From positions 11,799,001 to 11,863,000 of the forward strand of contig CM069596.1 in assembly GCA_035771175.1 (NCBI GenBank): a stretch of 64,000 nucleotides of DNA. Direction: 5' to 3'. Under the pieces are notes generated by a model. That model was not told the origin of the DNA. It was given only the letters and a program-made list of their open reading frames with translations, and did not search any database. The DNA is from Paratinospora sagittata. Lineage: Eukaryota > Streptophyta > Magnoliopsida > Ranunculales > Menispermaceae. Numbering within the stretch: the stretch's first letter is position 1; each line of letters begins with the position of its first letter. Shown piece by piece: positions 10,887 through 23,514 of the stretch. The position numbers were made by a program, and so were the translations under genes.

Positions 10887-13140
10887 TTACAAAGACCCTA
10901 AACACTCACTCTTTCTCACTAGTGACACAAGTCGCTTTTACAAAGATTAAAATGAAATACAAGGGAAGGAGTTCTCTTACCAAGAACACTTCAAAATCTT
11001 ACACAAATGGCTTTTACAAAGATTAAAATGAAATGCAAGGTGGATAAAGTATGAAGCTCGGCTAAAGAGAAGAATATTTTCAAAAGCCTTTGAAAAATTT
11101 GATTCAAACTAGAGAATCACTTTCTCAAGATGTAGAATCGTACAAAGAACACTTAGAAAAATTTTAAACACTTAGAGAAAAGACTAACTTGCCAATTGTG
11201 TGCTGGTCGTGTCTCTCAAAGAGCACAATTTTGTTTTTATACTAAGAATAGAGAATGCTCATCTAGGGTTTCAAACTCCAAGAAACCCTAAGATCCAAAT
11301 TCAAAATCGCTAAACAATGACTTAGATCTTTCACCACAGAGAGGGGAACAAAGTTGTTGAAAATCATGGAAAAACGGCATAACATAAAAGGGGAAATAAG
11401 ATAGTACAAGTCGCTTTCGAGAAACTCAGAAATGTTAGTTCACTTTGACAGGCAGCTCCAGCGGGCTGGCACTCTGTCCGAGTGCGCTAGCCAAATTCTC
11501 GAGAGCTCTAGTTTTTGGTCCCTAGGGTCTCTAGCATGTTGGCCCTTTGTCCTAGCATGTTAGGTTAAATTTTAGACGCCCAGCCATTTTTCTAGGCAGT
11601 GGCTAGCGCTCTAGCCCACTATCCTAGCGCATTGGCCAAAGTGATAGAAAGCTCCCACTTAAAGGTTGGGCTCTCTAGTGCGATGGGCTCTGTCCTAACA
11701 CACTGGGTCACTTTTGCAAAGACTTGAAAATTTCCATGACAAAGTACACTGAAAATAATTATTTCATATCACCATAATAAATTTCTAGTTCATAATACTC
11801 ATTTAATCACTTAATTTTAACTTCCAACGCTCATAATTAACTTCCAAAATTCCATTTCGGTCTAAAAAGTTCATGAGATGTCTCAAATGTTTTCTACCAC
11901 CTCATATAATATTTTTAAGGTGAAAGAATAGTAGAAATAGGCTTTCTAACCATCTTTTCACTAATTTTAATTTTATTTTTATACTGAAAACATATATCAA
12001 TTTTATTAAAAATATAGGACATTCCTAAAATTATTCTGTCCATATCGACACGTATAAAATCAGTCATACTACCATTCTACTACCTTCAACAGGTATTTTA
12101 CCAAGGTTTTACACGTTCGCGAAGGTCACGAAAGTAAATTTTACTCACCAAAACCATATATTTAGTTACTAAAAATATCAAATCATATCCAAAAATCACA
12201 ATCTTAGCATCGAAACGTCCAAAATTCAATTCTCTACGATTTTATGATCTAAAACCGAAGTTTCACTTGATTCTAATTCTATTTTATTCACTGAAAATAA
12301 TTATAGTACTATTCACAACATTGTTTATTGGAAACATGTATAATTTTACTAAAATTGTCAAATGGTCTCCAAAAATCATGAAATTAACATCGATGAACTC
12401 ACAACTGCCCATTCTACCATTCTATAGGCTTAAACTGGAGTTTCATCGGGTTTTAATATGATTGAAAAGGTCTCCAATATAAACTCTAACTTTCAACATC
12501 CATAAAAATTCTAAATGAATAAATAAATGATATCGAACCACATATTCGGGGCTTTTACAGTCTAAGGAGTATTTTTCAACCCTTTGAGTAAATTTTCATT
12601 CAAGTCGGGTTAAAATCCCAATTTCAAAAATACCGTAAAATGACTCTCATAGTGAAAATTACTTCGAGAGACTTGTTACATCTAGCTTAACTATCAATTT
12701 CACGAAAAAATAGAATAAAAATTACTTACCGCGGGTTCGATTTGGCTTTAAAATGTTAAAAACCTCTTCTTTCTTCGTCTTTCCCTTCGTCTGCCATAAG
12801 AATGAAAATTTTGATTTTTTTTACGGTGGAAATTACACCCAAAAAAAAAATTACGATTCTTTGCGTTCACTCTATGAACAGTACCCACAAGTGAACATTA
12901 ACCTTTTTTTTTACTATTCATTTTCTTTATTTTTTATTTATTATACGCTCAATACTTATAAAAAATACACGTTTTGTATGTCAATTTTTATGTAAAAACA
13001 TGTTCCGGACTCGTTTTTAACATTATCAAGTCCATTTGATACATGGACACATGATTTTTCACCTACACATACGTATATTATACCCTTCAATATACGTATA
13101 CGTCAATCAAATACATTGACTAAAAATACAGGATGTTACA
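10887..13140 (-). repeat. LTR-type non-coding remnants, probably minus strand
   Basis: No ORF that I recognise. Read on the minus strand, an array with GCGC cores (agtgcgctagcc, tagcgctctagccc, tagcgcattggcc) at 11448-11700 is followed by a TATA-like box near 11237 (tagtataaaaac) and a leader. A 32-bp segment (cttttacaaagattaaaatg...) occurs twice near 10933 and 11008. The right edge, ggatgttaca at 13140, looks like an LTR terminus (tgtaacatcc on the minus strand) next to a gag-like ORF. Two different LTRs may be joined here; borders are not resolved. Confidence 0.4.
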
Positions 13141-13735
13141 GAGACAATTGACCGAAAGCTGAAAGAGGGCATGAGGAAGAACTAGGGGCACGCCTAAAAC
13201 GTGGAGGAGTTGAAGTCCATGATCGTTGTGCATAAGATAATGAAAAAGGAGCAGTAGGAGATATAGGAGCCAACCGTGGACAAGCTACGAGCATGGCCTC
13301 AATACGTTGAAGGTAGTCCACTCCTATACTAACTCGGGAGATCGTACTCTGCATTGCTCTGGTGGCGTGCGCGAGAATGGATGCCATGGACTCCATCTGA
13401 GTGTCAAAGTTGTGCAAGGTCTGCACAGACTGACCAACTGCACCTCTAATAGTCATCTCTAGGTTCGTAAACCAATGAGGGATCAAGCTCGAAGAGACGA
13501 AAGGCTCTTAGTCATGGATAGTTACCAGTAACTGCTCATGTGCATCCATCCTGGATTGCATCTATGTGGGCATGGATGTGATCGTGGTGAATGTCGTAGT
13601 TTGGCTACCTTGTAGAGCCTGAAGCTGCTGAATGAGCGAATCCGAAATGGCAGATGATGGCTCTAGGGCAACTAGAGCCGAAGAGGGTGATGACATTGAT
13701 GCATCGACAGGTGGAGGAGGAGGATATGAAAAGTG
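13141..13735 (-). pseudogene. Gag-like TE remnant of unknown family
   Basis: On the minus strand a frame with two stops encodes SSAISDSLIQQLQALQGSQ, then HWFTNLEMTIRGAVGQSVQ and MESMASILAHATRAMQST. It is Gln/Ser-rich and helical, as in the N-terminal part of plant retrotransposon gag-type proteins. No zinc knuckle is visible. It ends against an LTR-like terminus at 13140 and is cut at about 13735 by the copia fragment. I cannot assign a family. Confidence 0.35.
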
Positions 13736-13737
13736 AG

Positions 13738-13866
13738 CTCCTGTCGTTCAAGTTAAAAATAACTATTCTAGGTTGGGGCTTTGTTAACTCACAGTCAGAT
13801 GTCTCTCTATTCATTAAGAAGTTTGCAGTTTACTATACTCTACTCCTAGTTTATGTTGATGACATT
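13738..13866 (+). pseudogene. Ty1/copia reverse transcriptase fragment (YVDD)
   Basis: Encodes LGWGFVNSQSDVSLFIKK followed by LLLVYVDDILI. The YVDD box is the polymerase catalytic motif of copia reverse transcriptases. The frame breaks at 13866, where a solo LTR is inserted, and resumes at 15638; the flanking TSDs confirm this is one element. The upstream polymerase, integrase and gag regions are missing, so the copy is 5'-truncated next to the gag-like remnant. Confidence 0.85.
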
Positions 13867-13871
13867 CTTAT

Positions 13872-15632
13872 TATTGGCCCAATTATGTCCAAGAGAGGGA
13901 TGAATTGGACACCATGATCAATTTAAGGCTTAGATAAAACTTGCAGTGTAACGGCAAAAGTTAATGCTAAAGGTAAATAAGTACGGCATAGATGATTTAT
14001 AATGATTCGACAATATACCTACGTCCATTACCCAACCTCCTTATTTAGAATTTCCAACTTCACTAAACAATCCTCTTATGGGTGAGGAGAAAATCCTTAC
14101 AACTTTCTCAGCTTCAAGGGTGTGAGAACATCCTTACAACTCTCAACTTACAGGTGTGAGACCAACCTACACTCTTGACTTCACAGGTGCAAGACAACCT
14201 ATACTCTTGGTTTCACAGGTGCAAGACAACCTACATACTCAACTTCATGGGTATGAGTAAACCATTACCTATTCTAACTTAATAGAATAACCTTCTGCAA
14301 CTAATACAATTGCAGTAATACAACTCGATACAGATAAATATACACAATTCAGTATAACTGTATCCTATGAACTTTTTACTCGAATGAACTCCTTCAGCAA
14401 TAAAAGTATAAGTTTAAAGCAGCTGAAAAATCTAGTAAAACTATAGTTTTCTTTCACTAGTTTTTTTAGAGTTAAGATATAAAATATAAGCACACAATGA
14501 AAAACTTCGTGTAAAAGAAAATTTGTTTTCAAAATAGATTTTGCAAACTTGCAAATTTTTGAGATTGAAAGTTCGACTAACTGTCAAAACGTTTTAGCAC
14601 AAATGATTCCTTTTTGGTATATATCAACTTTGATTCTGAGAATCTCTTTTATAGACACTTTGTACGCCAAAGCCATTTCATTTGAATTTGAAATAAGTTT
14701 TGAACGTTGAGTCAAAACGATTTGATTCTTTCATAGAAATGGTAAGTTTAGTTTTTGTGAAAATGTTCTGGTTCTATTCAATTATCATGAGAATGGAAAT
14801 GATCAGAAATCTACTGTTTACGCAACTGAATTGTCAGTAGTTAGGTGATAGTCACTTTTCAGTTTTCTGATATAGTTCTATCAGCGTCCTGATAACGTAT
14901 CAGTGTCTTCAAGTAAACTGTTCTAAAAAAAGCAATTTTTACTAACTTGCTCAGAATGGACGCTAATACCACGTTAGTGTTCTGATGAGCAAAATTTTCA
15001 GAAACCCAGAAACTCAGGGAGGACGCTAATACCTCATTAGCGTCCTGATATGCATCTGCTGGTTTTTCCAGGGTGGTTTGATGAGGGCTCTAATACTCGA
15101 TTAGAAACCATCAGCGCCATGATGGTCCATCAGCGTTCTCCAGTGTTGGCTCAATATTACGTGACTAGCCACTGCATTAGTGCCCTGATGGCCCATCAAC
15201 GTCTTGAAAGACACTGAAAAATAGTTTTTCTAGAAATTTAATTTTCCAATACTCGATTAAATCAAATCAACACTTGAGCTTTTTAGATCAAATTAAACAT
15301 TTAGAAATCATGCAAATGGTTCAAAGATCAATAGAAAAACCTTCGACTTAAATCAATTGAAATCATTTTCTTCAAAAACCAAGGGCTTAAGGAAAACTTA
15401 TATGTATGTATATATTTGTTGAAAAAGGTTTTGAGTAAAGTTCTAAATTCTAACATTTAACCTTTTTGATCTTGATCTTAATAACTTGACTTGTCATAGT
15501 TTCATCTGATTGAATCTTGATTTTCTTCCAAACTGAGTTGCTGAAAAACTTCAACAAAAACATTAGATCACAAGATTGAGTGATTTTTGAATCATCAAAA
15601 CATTCTTTGGTGGGGTTCCTTTTGAGATAACA
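13872..15632 (-). mobile_element. Solo LTR inserted in the copia reverse transcriptase
   Basis: Flanked by identical cttat at 13867-13871 and 15633-15637, and removing it restores the copia reading frame. On the minus strand it begins tgttatctcaaaagg and ends gggccaata (final G changed from the usual CA context of related LTRs ending gggccaaca). It carries the R/U5 block near 13984-14040 and a U3 array with palindromic units such as ggacgctaatacc/attagcgtcc at 14880-15190. A TATA-like box is near 14616. Length 1761 bp, no internal coding region: a solo LTR produced by LTR-LTR recombination. Confidence 0.85.
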
Positions 15633-15637
15633 CTTAT

Positions 15638-16579
15638 CACTGGTAATAACTCTGTGGAAGTTCAACAAGTTGTTTATCAGCTTAATGCCAAGTTTGCTCT
15701 CAAAACCTTAGGTTCCGTGAACTACTTTATGGGTTTTGAAACCTTACGAACTTCATCTGGTCTCCATCTTACTCAGTCGAAATATGTTCATGACTTACTT
15801 GCTAAGATAAATATGTTGGAGGGCAAGTCTTGTCCTACTCCTATTAATGCTAGTTCGAAGTTAACTTCTGCTAGTGATCCATTTTGTGATCCTACTTTGT
15901 ATAGAAGTGTCATTTGCATGCTTAAGTACTTAACAACTACAAGGCCAAATATCAGTTTTATTGTGAACAAACTCAATCAATTTTTATCCTCTCCAACTTT
16001 TATACATTAGACTGCTTGCAAAAGGGTGTTGCAGTATCTAAAAGGAACTCAGTCTCATGGTTTATTATTCAAAGCCTCTACTTCTCTTCAACTGGAGACC
16101 TTTTATGATGCTGATTGGGCAAGCTCAGTTGATGATCCAAAATCCACGAGTGGTCTTTGTGTCTTTTTGGGTGGAAATTTGATCACCAAGAGCTCTAAGA
16201 AACAGACAATGGTTGCTAGGAGTAGCACGAAAGCTAAATACAAAGCATTAGCAACCATGACAGCTGAAGTCATTTGGTTACAGTCATTGCTAGATAAGCT
16301 TGGGTTTTCATTTAAGTGTCCTATTTTGTGGTGCGATAATACTAGTTCTAAGGATCTAGCTCAAAACCTAGTGTTTCACTCTCGATTGTACCAAACATAT
16401 CGAAGTTGATGTGCATTTTGTCAGGGATCGTGTTGCAGCTGGTAAATTGGAAATTATATACATTTATACAATTGATCAAATTGCTGATGTTTTTACCAAA
16501 GCTTTCCCAACTACTCGATTTCATGATTTGATTGTCAAACTAAACATTGTTTCTTCTCCCTTGTTTGGTTTGAGGGAGG
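15638..16579 (+). pseudogene. Ty1/copia RT C-terminus and RNase H
   Basis: Continues the copia frame: VYQLNAKFALKTLGSVNYFM (RT thumb), QSKYVHDLLAKINML, TRPNISFIVNKLNQFL, then RNase H with YDADWASSVDDPKSTSGLC and ARSSTKAKYKALATMTAEVI, and the end IDQIADVFTKAFPTTRFHDL. A TAG replaces a Trp codon near 16008 and there is a frameshift near 16390. The polypurine tract 'gagggagga' at about 16571-16580 is followed by the start of the 3' LTR, which is split by another solo LTR. Confidence 0.9.
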
Positions 16580-16584
16580 ATGTT

Positions 16585-19047
16585 TGTAATGCCCCAATAG
16601 TCTTTTCATCTAGCCCATAACCGATTTGCATTTTGCACGAACTCTGTGTGTTTGCTTGATGTATATGTTTGTGTATTAATGCTTGATAATGTATATAAAT
16701 GTGTGCATTATAAATTGTGTATGGGCCATGTTAAATAAAAATATAATGCATGTGTTATTATTTATGTATGGGCACATTAAATCATAAATTGATATGGGTT
16801 ATGATTGATTGAATAAAAGGATTAATGAGAATAAAACTTTGGTGTATTAGATGGATTGGACATTAAAATACATGGAAGCATAAGATTGGTTAAAGTACAT
16901 GTGGTTGGTATGGGAAGTATGAGACTAACACATGTCAAGTTGGTGTATGAGACCAACGCATGTCAAGTTGGTGCATGAGAGTGGACAAGTGTCCCATGCC
17001 CCACTTATCTTCTCCAAGGATGTCCTACAGAGTGAGATGAGTGGAGGGAAAAAAAAAAGAGAAAGGAGAAGAAGAGAAGAATTGGGGGGTTTTTTATGCC
17101 CTAGAGAATTCCATGCCAAATCTTCAAGTTAAGGTATGACTTTTTAGCATTTTTCTTCCCAAAATCACTCTCTAATGTGGTTAGGTGCTCTAGAATGGTA
17201 CAAATCTCATGTTATGTGGCTGTTGTATGTGTTGACCTAGACTTGAATGGGTTAATATATTGTATTTTATGAACCATAGTGTTGAATGGAAGCCATTGAT
17301 ACCATTTTCCCCAATTTCTCACTTAGATTTGGGGGAGCTCCTTGTAAATGGACCTACCTTTGGTTCATGGCCTTAGACCTTTTCAAATTGCTTTCATGTC
17401 AACTATGTTAGGCTTATGGATGATAGGAGTTGATCCATGTATTTTGTTAGAGATTTCCATGGTGAAATCATAGGACTTGGTTCAAATGGCCTTTACTTGG
17501 TTCATTGACCTAGAGTTGAGATTATGTCTTGCATGTCAACTATGTTGACTAATAGGCCTTGTTGATGAATCCTTGATACTAAATTAGTGGATTAACATGC
17601 CTGAACATGGTGACCTTGTGTAAATTGGCAATATGGCCTAGTATGGGAAATTCTCATACTTTAGGGCTTTTGATGCCTTTGACCTTAATACATGGAATTG
17701 ATGCATTTTATGTCTAATTGAGTATGATTAGAGTTGTTTGTGCTATTAATTGATTAGTGGTGACCATGTCATGGGTTAGGTCTATATATGATTAAATTCC
17801 CCAATTTGGGCATGTTTATGCGTAGGGATGGAAAATCAGTATTTTTGATGAATTGAGTGATTCATGAGGGGAAATTAGGCATTTGAGGCCTATGGCATGT
17901 ATTTTTGTGTTGTATGTGGTAATTAGATGAGATTTAGGCCTATTGTTTAGATGTGGGCTGATTTAAGGTAGATGTACATGTTTATGTGGTTGAACATAGG
18001 AATTTGATATATGTATGGGTGATGATGATTATTTCAGGATCTTGATGTTGGTTGATTCAGTTTGGTTACCGTTTGTGGTTAGATACTCTCGTGAGGCTTG
18101 GTTGTGAGTAGACTTCATTTATGTTTAAATCTTTTATGCCATCATATCAATTATATCTTATATGATTTGAAAGCATGAATGTGTTCTAATGGTTTAAATG
18201 ATGCATTGATTTCAGAAAAACCTTATGACCTAGGCTTGACTCATCTATCTGGCTAATAGGGAGACTTGACCTTGTCATAGGAGGGTTTTAGAAAGGAAAC
18301 ATTTGGGTATAGGAATGGTACGGTGAAATATACGTGCACTAGTAACCTCAATACATATGGAATGTCGAATCGAAATGATAGGCATTTACTTGCATCGAAA
18401 TATTATAAATGCTTGATATCTATATGTTATGAGTTTTAATCATTCTACACATTGACATGCATACACGATATTTTATTGATGAGTATTGATGACATATTTG
18501 AGTTCTATTCACTGGGCACCGTTGGCTCATCCTCATTTTCCTCTTTCAGGTTCTTCTGTTTAGGACAAGGGCAAGGGAGTAGTCATCTCTTAAGGACCTT
18601 GCCGGCGTAGAGTTTAAGGCCTCAACATGAGTTGGGAGGCGTTTTTGGTGAACTTTGTTTTAATTATGATGTATTCTTATTTTGGACTATATAATTATAT
18701 CACTTATCACATTTGTAGTATTTGGTGAGTTGGGTTCTTGTTAGTTAGACTATGTGGGAAATATGACGGTTGATTTTTGGTACCCATGATTTTTGGACCT
18801 ATATATGTATGTCCATATTCATGGACTGATGGGTTATGGTTTTATGTATGGATTATTTATGGATTTATCTTGATGATAATCTTAGATGGTAGAATTGCAC
18901 AAGTTATGTTTTAGTTTTGTATAAGGCTCGGGTCCCAACCGCCTCACACGGGTTGAGGGTTGTTGGAGATGCCTATGTAGGGCGTCCCCCCCAATTTTTT
19001 GCACGACGTCCCTCGGGGATGGTGGTCTGGGGTGCGGGGTCGCCACA
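16585..19047 (+). mobile_element. Solo LTR inserted at the copia PPT/3'-LTR border
   Basis: Starts tgtaatgcccc, ends ggtcgccaca, and is flanked by identical atgtt at 16580-16584 and 19048-19052. Length 2463 bp. It contains no credible ORF. From about 17270 it aligns by eye with the LTR remnant at 580 onward. Near 18510-18560 is the R/U5-type block (ctattcactgggcaccg ... ctctttcaggttc). The insertion falls within the first bases of the copia 3' LTR, just after its polypurine tract. Confidence 0.85.
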
Positions 19048-19048
19048 A

Positions 19049-19437
19049 TGTTAGTATAGCAGATCAGTTAGCAAGCACATCATGCTTAGCCTAGAAGATT
19101 CTTTATTATACATTACAGTTATAATCTAGAGTGCAACCGTAAATACAGTTAGCTTTATGTTAATTGTCTTGTATTTAGTTGAATGTTAGTTATATTTGTT
19201 AGTTTAAAGCTGGGTGATCTAACGGTGTTTGTTAGCTCAATCAGTTGTTACTGAATGGTCAGGATTAATCTGATGTTTTGTATATATATCAAACACTAGT
19301 AACGAAAGAGTGTGGATTGAATTCATTTTAATTTTCTTGGTTTTTTGTTTTCTTGATCAAAGAAGCTTAACCACTTCTCTTATCACTTTCTTCTACCTCT
19401 TCTTCTGTCTTTTGGTTTGAGATCTATAATTTACACA
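19049..19437 (+). repeat. Copia 3' LTR (right part after insertion)
   Basis: Begins tgttagtatagcagatcag, contains a TATA-like box (tgtatatatatcaaac, about 19278) and a T/C-rich leader (cacttctcttatcactttc), as in short copia LTRs. Its first four bases also lie at 16581-16584, before the inserted solo LTR. The right end (near 'ataatttacaca') is approximate. Confidence 0.6.
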
Positions 19438-19811
19438 AAGAGTGACCACGAGATTATTTAAGATTGATCGAATGACTACTATCAAAAACTTTGAGAATAA
19501 TAATAAATCATCTTTTGTTATATGTTGGAAGATCCTTATTTATAGTGCACGATTGATTTGGACATGTTAATTATGATTCATTAAGAAGAATTTGATAAAT
19601 TTAGAATTATTGCGTACTGTGGAGGTTGGTTTCCACTAACTTGGTTTAGAGCCCAGATAGAGAATCCCAAAAAATTTTTGAAGTTTTGTACAAATATTTT
19701 AATTTTAAAATTGTCCATTCTCTAGCCACATTACGCATTCCCTAAACATTGGTGGATTGGGTAAAATGTTTAGATCAGTTTCTACTTTGCTTGAAAAGTT
19801 GATTGACTTTG
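19438..19811 (+). other. Spacer plus short hAT transposase remnant
   Basis: The first 300 bases show no gene. From about 19740 to 19806 the sequence matches the hAT transposase segment at 24355-24423 (ttggtggattg ... tttctactttgcttgaaaag). Only the last bases of the N-terminal half survive in this copy before the solo LTR. The pentamer ctttg at 19807-19811 is the left TSD of that LTR. Confidence 0.55.
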
Positions 19812-21784
19812 TGTTGACAATTATCCTCATGTTCCTTACGAGAATATGTCCCTTATAAGAAAGATATTTTGATAATTGCAAACCATATTATAATTATGTT
19901 TACACATCTAATCTCAGATGAAAGCTCATCTGAATAATCGACAATGCATGGTAAAAGAACTATCAAGGTCAAATTCGAAGACCACGATCGTTCGTAGTCA
20001 TATATGTGTGCTATTAGATTATGTTAGATTGTAGAACCACTTTTATCCTTTGATTTAGCAATATGCATGATTGCATGGTTTAGTCGATTTGATTTCGAAG
20101 TATTTTTTATCACTTATAATGAAATCTCTATAATAGATTTGATTCAAACATATTGATGTTAATTTTGTTTTATCGAGCTTTAAAAGTTGAAAAATATCAA
20201 AACTATTTTATAGTGTCCATAAGGACGCTGATGTGTTTATTAGGACGCTAATATCTTAGCAGTGCCCTCTTGAACTTTGTAAGTCATAGAACGTTGATAA
20301 TGCTCAAAGCTGAAAAGTTCATATCTATCAGGATGCTTACTTTAACTGTAGTTCCCTCATTGAATCAACCATAGGAACTTATTAGGACGCTAATTGAACA
20401 TCAGCTCGTGATCGTTTTTAAACATCAAGACGTTGACCGTCCAGTTGTGCCCTTATGTTTTCAATCGTTTTAAATGTTTTAAAACATCATGACGCTTACA
20501 CCTTTAATAAATCCTTATGTTTTCATGCTTTAAATATTAGGACGCTTATGCCTTCAGTAGCGCCCTTGTGATTTTAAACGATGTAAAACAATCAGGACGC
20601 TTATCTTCGAATAACGCCCTCACAGCTTTAGTTGGTTTTAATTGTTAAGTAAGTCTGGACGCTTACTTTCAAGTAGCGCCCTCACTTCACAGTTCAGCAG
20701 GACGCTTACAATCCATAAGTGGCCTCAAGGAACAAAACGACAAAGTTGGCTTTATGCGTCAAGACGCTGATTGACAAATCAGGACTCTGATCCAACACTA
20801 TTATAAAATTGCTATTTGCACTTTTTTTGATAAACTTTTTCAAAATTGTTTTAAACTTTTTTCAGAGTTTTTTGAATCTTTTCAGAACGTTCCAACACTT
20901 TATCAGAACATTCTATTTTCATGAATGATCAGAAGATTCAAGTGTTGTCGTAATTGCACAAAACTGAATCGATCTGTTTCGAGAAAGAATGTGTCCGTTG
21001 TTTGAAATAGCTTTGTGAGCCAAAACTCTACTTGAATGCTCAAGTCCTTTACACTACTACTATCCCTATTTATATACAGCCTTAGTGTAGATTGGACATA
21101 ACACAAAAAATGAGAAAACTGATAACCTATTCTTAAATCTTTAAACAGTTTTCACTTGTGCAAATACTATTGAAAATTATACTTCTACTCGTTGCTTTAA
21201 ACTCTCGATTATTTTGAAATACGTTAAAGTCTTCTAGATTAGTTGATCTTCATCTATATCTTTTCAAAAATCCATTGAAGAAGACGAAAACTTTTTGAGC
21301 CTGTTTTTAGTTGAACGTTATCATACATATTTTGCTGAATTTGTGGTAGCAGAAGGTTCAACCCAAAGCTTTGTAGGTATCACTTTGATTCTAGGTAAAG
21401 GGAATCATATCTCATCTTGTACCTTGGTATTTGTGACTGGGTAGTCATTGGTTAGAGCAAGTGTTGCTCGAGTTGTAACGGTTGTTCTCACACCCGGAAG
21501 TTGAGAAAGGTTATTCTCAAGCCCGCAAGTTGAGAAGGTGTAACAGTTTGGTCTTCACCCGTAAGAAGATCCTTAGTGGACTTTGGACAAATCCTAACTG
21601 AGGAAGTTAGGTAGTGGATGTAGGCGAGGTCGAACCACTCTAAAACCTTGTGCGTCTTACTGATATTGTGTTTGATTTGCCATACTTGTTTAATCTGCTT
21701 TCATTACTTCATATGTTTTAAATAAAGGCTAAAATCTGCTAAGTGTCCAATTCACCCCCCCTCTCGAACACATTTGGGCCAACA
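19812..21784 (+). mobile_element. Solo copia-type LTR, copy A (inside hAT)
   Basis: Starts tgttgacaatt after ctttg and ends gggccaaca before ttttg (TSD with one substitution). Length 1973 bp. U3 carries repeated AGGACGCT...AGCGCCCT-type units between about 20220 and 20790. A TATA-like box (tatttatatacagcc) is near 21068, and the R/U5 block gtagtggatgtaggc/gaaccactctaaaacc at about 21612-21645. It is a direct counterpart of 24429-26437 at the same place in the hAT gene, so the two arose by duplication rather than by two insertions. Confidence 0.85.
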
Positions 21785-21789
21785 TTTTG

Positions 21790-22700
21790 TACTAAACAAC
21801 AATACATGTGGGGAAGCCAAAGGTGCATATAAAGATTTGAGATCCTTTGATTTTGTGATTAATTTATTGTTATTGCATGAAATCTTAGGAATCTCTGATT
21901 TGCTTTGTCAAGCTTTACAATCGAAATCTCAAGATATTTTGAATGTTATGACTTTAGTGTCAACTACAAAATTGTTCATTCAAGAGTTAAGGGAGACTAA
22001 ATGGGATTCTTTTTTGAAAAGTGTAGTGTCATTTTGTCGTAGATATGAAATTGAAATTCCTGATATGAATGCACATTATATGGAAGGAACAAAGCGTTCT
22101 TGTCAGTAAAAAAATAATATCACAGTTGAGCATTATTATCACTTTAGTATATTTAATGTTGTGATTGATTATCAATTGATGGAGTTGAGAAGTAGACTCC
22201 CAAAGCAAACAGTTCAACTTCTTATTCTTAGCATGACATTGAGCCCTGTTGATGAGTTTAAGTTATTTGATATTAATAATATTTGTACTCTTGCCGAGAA
22301 TTTCTACTCTCAAGATTTTAGTAACAATGACATTGAAGATTTTAGAAGACAATTGAGTCGTTACATGTTTGATGGTAGTTGTGGTACAAAATCTCAAAAT
22401 ATTGCTTCTCTTTCAAAATTATGTTAATGTTTAGCAAAACCAAAGAGATCAAAACACTAGACTTTGATTGATAAATTGATCCATTTAGTATTAACTCTTC
22501 CTGAGTCGACAACATCAACAGAGAGAGCATTTTCAGCGATGAAGCCTGTCAAAACAGCACTTCGTTCTAAAATGGAGGATGATTTTCTTACCGATTGTAT
22601 GATTATATATATTGAAAGAGAGATTGCCAATAACATTGACTTAGATTCTATTATTGATGAGTTTGAGGGATTAAAATATCGTAGGATAAAGTTTACATGG
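21790..22700 (+). pseudogene. hAT transposase C-terminal half, copy A
   Basis: Encodes TCGEAKGAYKDLRSFDFV, DLLCQALQSKSQDILNVMTL, TKRSCQ then a TAA, SIFNVVIDYQLMELRSRLPK and the hAT dimerisation segment PESTTSTERAFSAMKPVKTA with FLTDCMIIYIEREI. This matches the TTF-type zinc-finger/hAT-dimerisation transposase group (DUF4371-like). Stops occur near 22107, 22425 and 22457. The TAA after TKRSCQ is shared with copy B, so inactivation preceded the duplication. The N-terminal half is missing here except for 19740-19806. Confidence 0.85.
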
Positions 22701-23514
22701 TATTTTGTAATTGCATCGCATTGCATTTTTTATTTCTTAGGTTTTATGTTGTTTTGTTTTGTATTATAGTTGATGTATGCATTTTGAGGGGTAAGGTTCA
22801 TTATGTCCCCTCTTTTTTAGGTATATATTTTGTTTTCAATCAATGAATTTTCCTCGTACCGTCAAGGTTTGTCCAAAAGTTTTTTTTTGTCCACCCAAAC
22901 TAAAATTTATGGCTACTCCCTTGGTATGTGTTGAAGCAAAGTTAGCTAAAACACTGTTTTATTTAATTGAAAGAGACATTGAACCTTTAAACTTAATTAA
23001 TAGTGATATTTTGTGACACATTGAAGTTTGTAGAAACTAGAGGTGAGAAAAAGTAATATATTGCTCAATTGATGTGTGCACAAGGTGTTTTTATGTTTAT
23101 TTGTTTAAAAACAACTATGAGGGCTTAAAATATTAAAGCACTATAAAAATGTGAATCCACTTAGCAAAAGCATAAAGACAATAAGAACTCATATAGAGGT
23201 GCACAATACAAAACAATTTTTTGTTGATGTAATGACTCTCACCCGATTTTTGTTTTGATAATTACAAATAACATACTTGTAATCACTAATCTCTTTGACG
23301 TAATTGTTTCAGTGCTAACTAGTTATATCAGACAGACTCAACTACACTGTCAAAGCATGTAGAAGGAACACACTGCACGAAAAAAAAATATGTTCATTTT
23401 TCCAACATGTGGGGAACCATAATTCACAACATAGTCTTAACATGCAAAGTTGGAGAAACTTGCAAGATTCATCATGGCACATCAACAAAGTCATGAATAA
23501 ACTCTCTCTTTAAG
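22701..23514 (+). repeat. hAT downstream non-coding segment, copy A
   Basis: Non-coding tail of the hAT copy, with 'ttttttttgtccacccaaac' near 22885. From 22936 a block starting caaagttagctaaaac is present here once and in copy B twice, in tandem. No gene. Just before 23515 the sequence changes to the start of the copy B N-terminal half. Confidence 0.55.
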
